A stretch of 64,000 nt of DNA from Silene conica (lineage: Eukaryota > Streptophyta > Magnoliopsida > Caryophyllales > Caryophyllaceae). The stretch spans positions 77,591,681 to 77,655,680 of the forward strand of contig CM055315.2 in the NCBI GenBank assembly GCA_029255685.2, given 5' to 3'. The notes under the pieces were generated by a model. It had not been told where the DNA came from. It made no database searches and saw nothing but the letters and a program-made list of their open reading frames with translations. Shown here in pieces: positions 10,915 to 22,913 of this stretch (its first letter is position 1; each line of letters opens with the position of its first letter). The translations under genes and the position numbers were made by a program.

Positions 10915-13004
10915 CTACTCGTCAGGAGTAGGTCCAGCAGCAGCAGCATCAGCACTATTGGGACCAGAGGACACTTCCTCTCCAACATCTTGGGACCCCA
11001 CCATGCCTTCTTCCTCATCATCCGAAAGCAGATCCATGTTCAGGCCATCGAGGAAATCTGCAGCAAAGGCCTCCTCCAGAGCAGTCAAGTCCCAGGTAGT
11101 ATGACTACCCTCCCGGAACTCCTTGACACATTTAATCTGGGTCTCAGCAGCAGAATAGGAAACAGCATCAATCAAAGCTCTCTGCAGACCAGCCTTTTTG
11201 TGCTCCAGGGCCTCCACCTTCAGAACCAGGTCAGCCTCAGAGGCTAAAGCCCGCTCCAATTTAGACTGAGTTGTGGCCAACTGGTCCTGGGACGTCCTCT
11301 CCAGGGCCTTGAGCTCCTCCTCCAGGGCCTTGAGCTTCCCCTCTTGAGCCTTGAGCTTTTCCTCCTGTGCCTTGAGCCTCTCCTGGCCCGCAATCACCTC
11401 CCGACGGAAACGATCGACAGCCTGTCGCAGATTCCCCCTTAAGACCTCCTCTGAGCTGAGCTGAGCCGCCATTTCCTCCATCCTCTCCAAAGCAGCATCA
11501 TGAGCTACCTTCATACGCTGGAGATCAGCCAGCAACGCCTCACTCTGTTGATTGGTGCACAACGCCAGCTCCAAAGCCTGAGTACACCAAACCAGATCAG
11601 ATACAAAAAAAAAACCCAAAGAAAAGAGCCTACCTCAAAAGATACCTCCGCCACATGCCTAGTCAGGTCCTGAAAATGACGCTTCTTCAAAATAGAGGCA
11701 GAGGCAGGGAACAACAAAGAGTTCAAAGTAGGCCAAAGCTTGGTCTTGAGTCCTCCAAAACCTCCAGGAATCTCTAGCTGTAGAGGAGGAGAGGAGGACT
11801 CTCCAGAGAATGTCCGAGGCAGTTGCTCCAGTATAGGCTTGAAGCTAGGAGTAGGAATGGTGGGAGGGATCTCAAGAGGAGATGGATCAACATAGGGAGT
11901 CTCAGGAACAGCTCCTGGATTGGATCCACAATGTCAACTTCAATCGGGGCAGCTTGGGACCCAGCTCCAGTAGAGCTCCCCTCAACAACCTCTACCTTCT
12001 TTTTCTTCGAGGACCCCGCGTCCCCAGGAGTAAATCTTTTTCTGCGCAGTTGCATAACCCTGCTCACATCCACCCTGGCCTTGCCTGGAAAATCAAACAA
12101 ACGCAAAATCAGAACAGGTTAAGTATAACCCTGCTCAAGAAGATAACCAAACAGAAAGGACACCATACCCTCCTTCTTCGCCGCCGGAGCAGCAGAATCC
12201 TGGACCAGCCTGGAGAAAGACCTCTCCTCCGCAGGAAGGTCCAGGAGCTTGGCCTTCAAAGCAGCAGGATCCGCAGATTCAGGGAGTTTTGCCAGGTTAT
12301 GCCCTGGAAAAACACACCAGCTGTCAGAACGAGTACAAACATCAAAGGCAAAAAGCAAGAAATAAACCCAGAATAGAAACCATACCTTCAATCGGCTGCC
12401 ATGCAGAGAAAATATAATCAGGAGAGGAAGGCAACGTATCAATTTTGACAAAGATGAAACGGGTGAACCATTTACTGTCATCCGGAGTAGTGGGAAAGAC
12501 AATAGCAGAGGGCATGTTATCATGACCGCGAATTGTACACTGGAAATGACCCAAAGAGCGTGGATTAAACCACTGGCCAAGATCTGCCAGCCCAATGTTC
12601 AAACCACGCTCTCGGTTCAGAGCACATATACTAAGCAAAATACGCCATGCGTGAGGGGCGACCTGACACATGGCTAATTTAGTTAATTTCAAGAAATCAA
12701 CAATAAGATCAGGAAACGGGAACCTCAGACCCAAGCGGAAGGGATATTCATAAAAACAGGTTCACCCTTCCCTCGCGAAGTCCGCCTTCTCATCGGCGAG
12801 GGGGAAGTGGTAGACAACCCCATCCGGGAAGTCGAACCTGACCTTGATTAGAGCTGCGTGGGACTCATCAAAGGCTGAATCGCAGAGATGTCTAGGGTCC
12901 AACAGCTTCTGTGATGGAAAGGGACCAGAGTAGACCCCCAGCGCAGGTGAGGATCCAGAAGAACATCCAGCAGAGGTAACAGCAGAGGAACTAGGGGCAG
13001 ACAT
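10915..13004 (-). pseudogene. antisense extra-ORF region of the Tat element (gypsy-type 'transposase 28'-like)
   Basis: Minus-strand open stretches lie between pol and the 3' LTR. The first begins MSAPSSSAV at 13004. The middle part (about 12350-12770) has a helical domain with HAWRILLSICALNRERG and WFTRFIFVKID. This matches the plant domain known as 'putative gypsy type transposon' (Pfam Transposase_28), recalled from memory. The last part (10915-11620) is a Glu/Lys/Leu-rich coiled coil. A TATA-like CTATAAATT sits on the minus strand about 125 bp upstream of the ATG. Antisense ORFs at this position are known in Tat elements such as Grande and RIRE2, and splicing is likely. Function unknown; treated as part of the fossil. 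Confidence 0.7.
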
Positions 13005-13385
13005 TATAAAACTTCGAAGGTTGAGGTAAACAAATTTTACTTTGAAAAAGAAAGTAAGAGAAGAAGAGAAAGCAGGTGAAAGAAGTGAATTTTGAAGATG
13101 GTAAAAGTGAAAAAGTCGGATGAGAGGCAATTTATAGAAGAAATGAACGGTTAAAAACAAAGGGTAAGTTTGAATTCAAAAGTTAGAAAGTAAATGCAAG
13201 TGGGAAGTTGAAATAGTTGAGGGGACATACCATAAATGGGTGGTTGGAAAAATCACCTAGTGGGTAGCCTACGTGAGCATCGTCAGCAACCCTCAAACTA
13301 CCCGTATGAATTCCAGAGGCACGCTTAGGAGCAGAGTGAAATTCCAGCCCAATTGAAGTCAAGTCAGGCTGAAATTTGGGGGAAT

Positions 13386-13900
13386 TGTTTAGCCCAAAAA
13401 TCCTCATCGCACTATTGGGCCCATAAATAATCTCAGAAGCAGCAGCCCACCAAAGAAGCAAACATCCATCCAAAAAAGAGTCGTTGGAGAGTGAGAAAGG
13501 GTCAATACCCTAAAGGGATATTCCCCTAGACTTTCTCCTATATTCCAGGAGCTGACCCGGACCAGAGCAGAATCGGTTGAGCAAAAATTCCACAGCTATA
13601 AAAGGAGAAGCTAGGGCATTTTTTATGCATTCAGTTCACACGTTGTAAACTTTACTACTTACGCAAACACTTGTACTCATACAAAGCAGTGAAATCACTC
13701 GATCATAGTAAAAATATTGGTGGGATTCCGTTCCCCCCGCGGTTGTTTCCCTCATTGGGTTTTTCCGCGTCACCGAAAATTCATGTGTCGTTATTTTATT
13801 TCTTAAACTTTTACATTCGTTTGCTACGTTAATCTTTATATTGGTTGACACTTTGACCCGCATCACATAAACTCGACCCGGTAGAAATTTTACCAAAACA
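13386..13900 (+). repeat. 3' LTR of the Tat element
   Basis: 515 bp, TGTTTAGCCC...CCAAAACA, followed by the target duplicate GCTCC (13901-13905). About 98% like the 5' LTR. Confidence 0.93.
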
Positions 13901-13905
13901 GCTCC

Positions 13906-14945
13906 CACCACGAGAAACACGCAACAAAAACCCCACGACTTCACTCCTCTGTCTACCCCTGTTTCTGTTTTCCCGGCCACCACCGACCCTAGCCACCACC
14001 TACGACCACCACCCATTAACCAGAGTGATCGCCTATACCCTAACAAGCACCAGCCACCAGCCTAGATGAACAAGTGCTCCTTAACGGTTCCGAATCCGAC
14101 GCAAAACCAGCCCCATTCCCGCGTTACCCCTGTTCTATTTCAACCCAACCACCACTACCACGGTGGTTGGTCACGACCTTGGTCTGGAACAGTGTATTAC
14201 TCGTCTAGTCTAAGGTTTGGGTCAGTACTCAATTGGTTCAAGGGATAAACGAGTCTAAGCGAATAACGATAAACAAAAGAAAACAAAGCGATGAACGAAT
14301 TATAACGATAGAAGCGATATATAAGTTGTACCTTGAAATATAAAATAAATGAATAAGAAATTGAAGAGGATGAAGCATAAGATCACGTAGCAGAGACGTG
14401 GAAGGAGATAAGAATGAAGGAAGCGTTTATATTGACATGAAATTGGAAAGTTACTGTGTGAATTGTGATAACTGATACATGGAATATTTTATGTATGCAT
14501 TTAATAAACAAACAATGTTTCGTACTTTATGTACGTATTTAATTAACAAGTATTCGGTGTATACGTTGATTTTTATATTTCGTAATACCCCCAATCAAAC
14601 ATCGTAAGACTCCTAGTTAAGCCTCGTTAAATACTCGGTCTTGATTCCCATTTCCAATATCGTCTCATTATTTTATTATATCTAACGTTCTCTTTACGAA
14701 ATCGTCAAACACATCCAGCATAAATAGTTATCGTAATATTAACCACGTTATATAAACATATAATATCGTTTCACAATAATAATACTAGTCATAATTTTAA
14801 TTTCAATAAAATGAGCTTATAAAAATAATGTCATAACAATAATCAAGATAATAGTAATAATTAAATTAATGATTAACAAAAACAATACAACGATAAAACA
14901 ACAAAACGATAAATGACAAACGATAATAATAATAATAAGATCGCC
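13906..14945. repeat. right half of the LTR-like repeat split by the Tat element
   Basis: Continues the CCACC-rich repeat of 3154-3701, then becomes AT-rich with AATAAT runs. It ends near 14945 where Copia gag-end DNA begins (GATCGC repeated at 14936 and 14947). No gene is seen. On the minus strand it could begin with an LTR-like TGTTTGGCG. Family unknown. Confidence 0.35.
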
Positions 14946-15196
14946 AAACAAGATCGCTACTTCCTCTAGTTGTTTGTTGTCTAGTTTGTACGAAGTGAGT
15001 TCAACTAGGACGGAGTCGCGTTCTTTGGTAAGTGATGATACCCTTTTTATTAGAGACTCAACTTCTTTGCTTGATTCTGATTCAACAGAGCATTGGTCTG
15101 TTGCATGAGCAGTTTCATTTTTTTTATTAGACTTTGATTTTGTTTTCGAAGCATTTTAACTTCTTTTTCCAACTTGATTATGGTACAGGTTTGATC

Positions 15197-15845
15197 TAGA
15201 GCTGATCATATGGCCCAGGCCCGATAGCCCGACCCGGCCCAGCCCGATTTTTTCTCGGGTTTGGGCCTTATAATTTGGCCCAAAAATCCCGTGTCCCGGC
15301 CTAAAAGAAGCCCGATATAAATATAGGACCGAGTTTGGGCCAACCTAAAGGCCCGATTTTTGGCCCGACCCGACCCGGAATTATTATTTTAAAAAAAAAA
15401 AGTTCAAAAGTTGGAATCGTATATCAGATCACGCTAATAATCTAATATCACTAATGCATTGAAATATCAATTTTGCGGATATTTTTATATTTTTATCGAA
15501 CAACTTTAATTAGTAAGTGTACTAATAATTTTTTGTCAACTCATGAGTTATATATGGTATTGCTCTACTAACCAAAAGAGTAGAAATCAAACACCTAAGA
15601 CTTGAAAATTTTATTTCGTTACTAATAGTTTGTTCAAATATCCATTTTGTTGATTATTTCGTATTGTATTATTTTGACCCGTTTTGGCCCATTTTGGCCC
15701 GAGGCCCATTATAGCTCGAACAATTATGGGCTTGGACCAAGAATATGGCTCGCATTTTCGGCCCGGCCCGACCCATGTATTTGGGCCGTTTATTTAGCTC
15801 GAGCCCGACCCAAACCCGGCCCAACCCGACCCATGATCAGGTCTA
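15197..15845. mobile_element. hAT-like non-autonomous element inside the Copia gag region
   Basis: Inverted ends TAGAGCTGATCAT and ATGATCAGGTCTA enclose 649 bp rich in GGCCCGACCCG-type words at both ends with an AT-rich middle. The flanks share TTTGATC, but the right copy is offset by a few bases, so the target duplication is imperfect. No transposase is present. Confidence 0.6.
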
Positions 15846-17207
15846 GTACTTTGATCTACCTCAGTTAGACTTTCTTTTAAATTGACATTCTCCTCAGTTA
15901 TGCTCTCAATCTCGTCTTGCATAGCAACAAGTTTGTTGTTTTGGACATGACACTTATCAATGAAGTCATCTAAAACGAGACAAATTTTGTCTTTAGAGAA
16001 AGATCAAACTTTTTTCTTGAGACTATTTACCTCGTTTTCAGAATCTGAACTTGAATCTACTGAATGAACCATGAGACACACGACAGTTTCCCTCTTTGAA
16101 GATTTTGAAGTATCAGGTTTTGATTGAGAAGAGTTGCACAATTTTGCGTCCAATTCTTCCTCAATGTTTTCATCCTCATCGGAATCGGACATGGCCATAT
16201 TGCAGTCATTACTTTGCTTTTGTAATCTCGTTTAGCAAGGTCACGTTTTTCTTTGGATTTGATGTCATCCAACTTTGGACATTATTTTATTTGGTGACCT
16301 TTGTCATCACATTTAAAGCAACCAAAATTGGAATTCGATCTTCTTTTAGGAAAATGTTTTTTGCTAGCATTGTTGTTAAACTTTTGAGACCCACGGCCAT
16401 TTATTATGCCGGCCATATTCTTAGTGAACATGACAAACTCGACATCCTCATCCTCCTCATCACTTGAGAGAGCATTAAGGGCGAGTCTCTTCCCTTTTGA
16501 AATTTCTTGCGAGTGTTTTGTAAGTGAGAGCTCATGGGCCATGAGAGACCCCATTAGTTAATTTAGTGAAAGGACGACAATGTCTTTAGCTTCCTCAATA
16601 GCCGTCACCTTCGGTTGCTACTTTTCAGTTAGGCTACGAAGGATCTTTCGGACTAAATCCTCGGATTCAAAGTTTTGACCCAAACTTTTTAATTCATTAA
16701 CAATGCATGAGAAACGAGAGGATAGACTGTTTGTTGGCTCATCCTTGCCCATGTTAAACATCTCATATTGTTGCATGAGAAGATCAACACGGTATTTTTT
16801 AACTTGTGACGTTCCTCATGAGCTAGGCTTAGGGTGTCCCAAATTTCTTTTGCCGAAGTACATCCAGATATTCGATTTATCTCTTGTTCGCCAATGCCAT
16901 ATTGAAGGATGGACATAGCTCTAGAGTTTTTCTCAATTTTTTATAGTCATTTTCATTGTATTTTTCTTCATCTTTAGGTGTCATGTTACCATCTTTATCA
17001 GCTACCTCAATTTTAAGTGAGCCCTTTGAATGATCATCCAACACTCATAGTCAACTTCCTTGACATAGTTTTCCATGCGGTGTTTCCACCAAGCATAGTT
17101 TTCTCCCTTAAATATAGGGTAATTGGTGTATTTTGAATCGTCCATGACTATGGATCTTACTCTTTTTGGTAAAGCCGAAATCAAGAGCACGAGGTTCTGA
17201 TACCAAA

Positions 17208-18550
17208 TGAAGAGTCAAGGGCGATTAAGCACCTAAGAGGGGGTGAATTAGGTGCCCCTTTTTAAAAATCTTGTTTACTTTGAGTGCTTGAGAGGTAGCA
17301 AGCAAGGAAAGATGTCTAAGCAACAGTATGAGGAACTGTTGCACATGCCTGTTTCGTATGAGAGTAATGAAGTAACAAGAATTAAATAGTAAAACTGATC
17401 GAGCACACAAACTGAACAAACGATATTTAAAAATTTGGTTCAGCTCCTACTCCGGAGCCTATGTCCAACCGTTATTTTATTACTTGTCTAGAAGTTACTC
17501 AACTTAACTAAACTCCTTACAGTAAAACAACTCCCAAACCTACTCCGGTTGCGATTGCTTAGACCTACTCCGCTCGTAAGACTTGACTCAAACTTAAAGC
17601 TACTCCGCTCTAAGAGTTTTGATGTTCTACCTTATGGTTTACACGATTACTATCTCAAAAGTTCACTTAAGAACATGGGGATTTCGTTTACGATCTAAAC
17701 ACAAGGTTCATCGAACCTACTCTTTTAGTTATTAGATATGCGAACTAGTACAAGGAGATGAGTAGCCGTTTTCGAAAACAAATGAAGACTCTTTAGAAAA
17801 CAGAAACTTTTGCAAATTAAACTTTGAAGAATAATGTTTAAAAAGGCTTTGCAAAGTTCACAATAAATACTTTAGAAGTCTTAGAAATTAATGACTTAGA
17901 AGTTGTGTTTATATAGAGGTGGGACGTGTGAGAGCATTGCTCTCAAAGCATATTTTATTCAATTCACTCTTTTATCCAAAAGTCCATTGAGTGAGTGGTC
18001 TTTTACAAACTGTTTGAAATGGACTTCTCATTCTTTGAAAGGCTCAATGATTTTCCCATTTGGGCAATAAGTACACAATACACATATTGCCATTGAAAAG
18101 GTCTCTTAGCTAAAAGAGGAAAAAGTAACCTTTTTACTATTTTGCATGAAGACCAATGTGTCATGTGATTTTGAATTTCATTTGATGCCCTTTTTAGTTT
18201 GTAAACCATGTTTTTTTAAAATTTGTTGTTTGGTTAAAAGGTAACTTCTTTTAATATCTAAGATTTTCAACAAACATCTCCATAGTCGTACCAGAAACTC
18301 CTGTTGAAACAGTCTGGGGGACTGTTGCATGAGTTTTGCACCTTCTAACAATTAACGGAGTATATTTGACTACCTTGCTTACAACAATCTTCCTAGACTT
18401 GGCCTTCACTTGTCTTTGCTTACTTCTTGACATATGATCTTGTTATTATCTTCAATAGGTTTTATGTCTCTTGCTAATCACTTGTGCTAATCAAGCAAAT
18501 ATTAGATAATCAAGGGTAACTTGTCATCATCAACACATTGTGTTCTAACA
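17208..18550 (-). repeat. 5' LTR of the Copia fragment
   Basis: 1.34 kb. Plus-strand reading begins TGAAGAGTCAAGG and ends TTCTAACA. It contains the AAGAGGGGGTGAATTAGG motif near its inner end, as does the second Copia LTR at 62234-63711. There are repeated TACTCCG words at 17430-17610. Confidence 0.7.
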
Positions 18551-19234
18551 ATTGACAACTGCAATAGAGAAATATATGATGATTAGGTATGGGTTGAATG
18601 TCTGGATCGGATTTGCTAATCTACTCCTAAAATGGGAGCTTAAAATTAAATATTTCAAATTTTTTAATTTAGTTGGGGTTAAAAGAATCCATATTATCAA
18701 TATAGTAACGAGTGAGTGATTCATTCCAATTAATCACATTACATGAGTATAAAACTAAATAGAGTTTTAATCAAATAATTATATAAACCACGTATATTTG
18801 TGTATATTAAATATTTGATGCATTAAAAAAAGACATCATTATTATTCTAAAATTAATTGTATATATTAAATATTTGATGAATTAAAAAAACAAAACTAAT
18901 ATCCCGACTAAGATTGTTTTGTCTCATACAGGGTGAAGTCGAAGATGGAAATTTGTAAAAGTAATTTCATATGTACATCAAATATAATATAAATTTAGTA
19001 AACTATTAACAATATTTTTAAAATACGTTCAATATATAGAGAGAGAGTCTGGTTCCGGCGAGTCCGCTCCATTAGATGAGTATTGAGTCCAAAATATGGA
19101 ATACCTCATATTTGTGGTATAGGGATAACTTTCTTATACAATATCGCATAAGTTACAATACCTCATATTTAAATATAATTTTTTAGTTATCAACACAATA
19201 TCGATTCTCTCTTTATAAAATCACCTGATAACGG
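18551..19234. other. AT-rich intergenic DNA; first copy of a local duplication
   Basis: No gene seen. The segment 18580-19030 is similar to 21535-21596 plus about 23070-23410 (shared stretches include GATTAGGTATGGGTTGAATG and ACTAAGATTGTTTTGTC). It therefore represents one arm of an older duplication. Confidence 0.5.
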
Positions 19235-19239
19235 TCGAA

Positions 19240-21118
19240 ACACGGATGAAATTCATCTTGAGAATACAGTTGATATCACCATACACAATTCAGTCATGAC
19301 CAATGGTGAACTGCCTACTCTTTTTTACATTGTCAAGTATAACTAGTCGGTATTATTATCAAGGCAATTGCAAACTAGTGGAGGTCGGAGGAGTAAAATT
19401 GACGAGTTTTTGGACATTTCAGGTGATTGTATAATAATTGGAGCTGGTTGCCATAATTTGGATATCAAGAATGTTACATGCGGTCCTAGTCATGGAATAA
19501 GGTACAATTGTACGGAGTATAACCAGGGCCGTCTCGGCTATTTAGGTGGCCCTGTGCGAAATGCTAAAATGGGGCCCTCATTATGTTATACAAAAGGAAT
19601 TTATTACAAAACACATTATATACGTTAAGAATATACAGTAAGAAACAACTTATTTGAGGATTGAACCGTAATTTCATAAATGATTGTTCCAATTTAATTT
19701 CTATTTCTGCAAAAAAGAATAAACAAAATTAGTTGACGTATAATTGTATACACAAATAATTAAAAAAAACACAGACCATCTCACCTGAATGACCCAAGAA
19801 ACTCTGCCGGGATTACCAAAAGAGGATGCCCAACTAGCTGCTCTTTCTGGGTAGCAAAAGACTTTCTTAATCGATGGAATACCACAATTAAAGACTAAAT
19901 TTTAAGCTTCCTTAATCGATGGAATAACACAATTAAAGTCTTGGCAAATAAAGTGAGTTCTCCTTTCATACTACAATCTATAACAGTTTACAAAAGATCA
20001 AAAATCAGTCGAATTTCTCCACATAAATCAAACTATAACGAGAAATGAAGAATATTAAATTTTTCAGAAGTTTGATAAGGAAAAAATTACCTTAAATTCC
20101 AACAGTAGATGAGTATAATTGAGTTTAAAAATGAAAATTATTGATATTATATACACAAAAATTGCACCTTTAGAATGATAAAAATTGAAAGATTTGAAAG
20201 GAAATATTTGAAGGATATTAACTGACTGATTTCTAGGGAAAGAAAAATGCATTAAAATAGGAAGTTGAAAGGGATTAAAAGGAAATAAAGCAGCGTGTTA
20301 CAACTACTCAAATTTTTTTTAAATGAATTATCCGACTTGGACTTTGACTATTTTGGGCCCAAACTTTTGGGGCCCTGTGCAACCGCACGGGCTGCACAGG
20401 CCCAAAGACGGCCCTGAGTATAACATAGTGACACAAAGTCCACACACTTTATATATTTATATAGTATATACTAGAGTTAGAGCTATGTACTCCGTATGAC
20501 ATTGATGGCATACTTGAATTGATTGCAACTTGCACGATATGTCGCGAAAACGACTGTTAATGAATACTACTATGCCAGAATCAACGTAACTTATCAACAG
20601 CTTGGACTATGTTTATCAATAACATTCATCAACATTCATCAAAAGAAGACAAAAAAAATCACCAAAAATAATAATAGAATAATGCTTGAGGAAAAAAAAT
20701 CGTGACATTGGGTTGTCCTGCAACACTAGTGTTGCAACATTGTGATTTCTCTCCCATCCTCACATGTCAACTTTTCATTGGTCAATTATTAAATAGTGTA
20801 CAAAATTAATATAATTAAATAATAAAAAGTAAGTGTCATAGCCATGTTACAAGAGTGTCATTGATAGAGTAAAAAACTAAATGTGAATGTTGTAGAAATG
20901 GATGAGTGATAAAAGGTGAAAATATTAAATTTATATTGATAACACTGCTATTGCTCAAGTTATCAATGAACATAGTCTTAGCTTAGGTTAGCACAACTCT
21001 CGGGCTTGTGTATCTAACATCAAAGTCACCAACTGCTTTATCAAACATTCTCCCAATGGGGTTCGCATCAAGACGTGGCAAGGCGGGTCTGGATCCGTAT
21101 CTGAAATAATATTCGAAA
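19240..21118 (+). pseudogene. polygalacturonase (GH28) relic, split by a hAT element
   Basis: Two exon remnants are visible. At about 19400-19510 the translation has SGDCIIIGAGCHNLDIKN and CGPSHGI, degenerate forms of the GH28 signatures GDDCISIG and CGPGHGIS. At about 21010-21118 it has [17 protein letters not shown], the family's RIKTWQGG motif. Polygalacturonases cleave alpha-1,4-galacturonan in pectin of the cell wall. One Asp of the catalytic GDD is lost, and an 893-bp hAT-like element separates the two remnants. The N-terminal and C-terminal parts are not found, so this is a dead host-gene fragment. Confidence 0.78.
19524..20416. mobile_element. hAT-type non-autonomous element
   Basis: Terminal inverted repeats CAGGGCCGTC and GACGGCCCTG enclose 893 bp, flanked by the perfect 8-bp target duplication AGTATAAC (19516-19523 and 20417-20424). 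The inner ends keep GGCCC-rich words. No transposase frame is seen. Confidence 0.88.
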
Positions 21119-21596
21119 ATAAGAGAGGAAAAAGAAGTAGCAAGTACTACTATATTATGGTACAAAACATGTTCATCTATGTTACATGTTAATTATAACA
21201 ATACAACATACAAATTGTAACATTAAAATCCTTATTTTATTATAACACAAATATGAGAAAACTTGAAAATTCGTCGCTCGAGATAGCTCAGAACGAAGGA
21301 GAAATAACAAAATAGAAGATCAAAGATCGAAGATCGAATTAGAGAATTTAAACCTATCTAGTGGCTACTCCATAGTTACTTAAATGTACTCGAGTCGAGT
21401 CGGATCAGAACGGATCATATCGTATCACGTGGTAACCAATAAGTTTCAAGTGTTATCAGGTTATTTACGTGGTTAGAAAGTTAAGGTCCAATGACTAGTG
21501 TAAGACCATAGCTTGGGTTAGGATCGAGTTATTTGTTTATGTCTAGATTAGGTATGGGTTGAATGACTGAATCAATTTGCTAATCTACTCCTAAGC
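21119..21596. other. intergenic DNA without recognisable gene
   Basis: AT-rich. The last 60 bp are the start of the second arm of the duplication seen at 18580. Nothing else supportable. Confidence 0.5.
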
Positions 21597-21950
21597 ACTA
21601 CAACACATCTCGTGCATTAATGATGCTTTTTGGAGCGTTTGACGCTTTAAAGTGTCACATTTTTATTTATCGACGCTCTGAAAAAGCATCAAGTTACGGG
21701 CCGTCGTTATTTTTCGACGCTTTCTTTTTTCACTAAAAGTGACCCTTAAAAGTGTCTTCAATGACTATTGACGCTTTTATTTGTCAACAAATGTGACGCT
21801 TAAAAGTGTCTTCAGTGATTATTGATGTTTTTTTTACGTCACTTAATGAGGCACAATTATGCGTCATTTTTCTATATTTTGACGCTTCAAACTGTCAATC
21901 TCAGTGATGCTTTTGGTTGTCAATGTAAATTCTTAATTATTACCGTCACA
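21597..21950. mobile_element. CACTA-like element end with subterminal repeats
   Basis: Begins CACTACAACACATC, close to the usual plant CACTA terminus. It is followed by many direct and inverted copies of GACGCTTT/AAAAGTGTC-type words, as expected of subterminal repeats. No matching right end (GTAGTG) was found in the window, so it is a fragment or its other end has decayed. Confidence 0.55.
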
Positions 21951-22796
21951 TGCAGTATAATCATTCTCGATGTTCTAATTTTTCGAGGGTTGTTTCCCTC
22001 AAATTCATGGTCAAATAAGTTGCACATACCTGCAAAAGCAATCAATTTACAACACACAAGAAAGTCATATTATTAATGTATTCCCCTTAATAAGCTAAAA
22101 GTGTATATTCAAAATCTCTTCATAGTAATAACAAATGTATGTATTAGTCTAAAATTTGGGATTCAAATGAGACCTTGCTAATAAATAAGTAAGATACAAG
22201 TACACATAAAAAGTACATCTTAATCTACAATACAGAGCTGCCATCTTTTTGTTGTATTAGAAGTTTCCCTAGCTCGTCTCACTATATCAGCTAATAAATA
22301 TGTCTGTGAGCCCGTTATAGATAGTAAAACTAGGTGCGATAAGGAAGTGAGTAAATGGGAACTCAAAAACAGTAAAATAAATTAGATAACAACTTGCAAA
22401 CTTTAGAACGAAAAACTAGAATCTAACTAAGGGTATGAGAGATGTTCAGATGTAAACCAATTATTAACCCTAACCAATGAGATCACTCTGTATTCTCACA
22501 TTCTAAATACGGTTTTCACTCTTTATTCACAGTTTAGAATAAAAGACACATCTCTATTTCCATGCTTCTGTATAGACGTACCACCAACTACAAAGTCCAT
22601 GCTAGCTATAAATACCCCAACCCAAATATTACTCCAGTGCACACCCTAATATAATGAAGCTCAAACAAAGCTAGAATTTAGCATTTCGGTTTAACCTTCT
22701 AACTTTTTTCGTAGTATATAACTATCATATTATATTAGACACATAATTAAAAAAAACACGCTTGTTAACATAACAAGTATCAAAACCTCCTCATAT
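21951..22796. other. AT-rich DNA without recognisable gene
   Basis: No coding signal beyond chance. It may be the interior of the CACTA-like element. It precedes the antiporter exon relic. Confidence 0.4.
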
Positions 22797-22913
22797 AGAA
22801 TCCTTGAAGGTAATAATCCGCTCTATACTGCCTTCCCCTTGCTCGTCGTCTCCCGCCTTCTCGCCTTCGCTTTCAAGCCTCTTCCTCAGCCCAAAGTCAT
22901 TGCTGAAATTGTG
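22797..22913 (+). pseudogene. first-exon fragment of a CHX-type cation/H+ antiporter
   Basis: Translation gives GNNPLYTAFPLLVV then RLLAFAFKPLPQPKVIAEIV. This follows the N-terminal pattern of plant CHX antiporters (DNPL, first membrane helix, RQPRVIAEIVGG), which exchange K+ or Na+ for H+ in endomembranes. About ten residues of the helix are missing between the two parts. The match stops at GTGGTATGTT, a plausible splice donor exactly where the family continues GG. No downstream exon was found in the window. It is a captured or decayed fragment, not a gene. Confidence 0.68.

Larger units (their letters stand above)
3702..13900 (+). mobile_element. Ty3/gypsy LTR retrotransposon, Tat lineage
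   Basis: A 10.2 kb element with two LTRs (516 and 515 bp), TG...CA ends, and the 5-bp target duplication GCTCC at 3697-3701 and 13901-13905. The PBS-like stretch TTGGCGCCCACCGTGGGGC follows the 5' LTR, and a purine run lies before the 3' LTR. Parts in order are gag, protease, RT, RNase H, a second archaeal-type RNase H, integrase, and a minus-strand extra ORF region. The two RNase H domains and the gag style place it in the Tat lineage. The LTRs differ at roughly ten positions (about 2%), suggesting insertion about one million years ago at usual plant rates. It is structurally complete, but gag-protease carries several breaks, so it is a fossil. It is inserted into older LTR-like DNA. Confidence 0.93.
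14946..18550 (-). mobile_element. Copia (Sirevirus-like) element fragment: 5' LTR, PBS, gag end
   Basis: Minus-strand element. The LTR lies at 17208-18550 (minus-strand start TGTTAGAACAC). Its inner edge is followed by TGGTATCAGAA (about 17193-17203), the usual Copia PBS for initiator tRNA-Met. Gag follows at about 15850-17170 with FKGENYAWWKHRMENYV, a UBN2-type core and a CCHC knuckle (CFKCDDKGHQIK). A coiled-coil-like tail runs to about 14950. The acidic gag insert and the LTR style suggest the Sirevirus group. No protease, integrase or RT is in the window. Gag carries multiple breaks; this is a fossil fragment. Confidence 0.75.
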
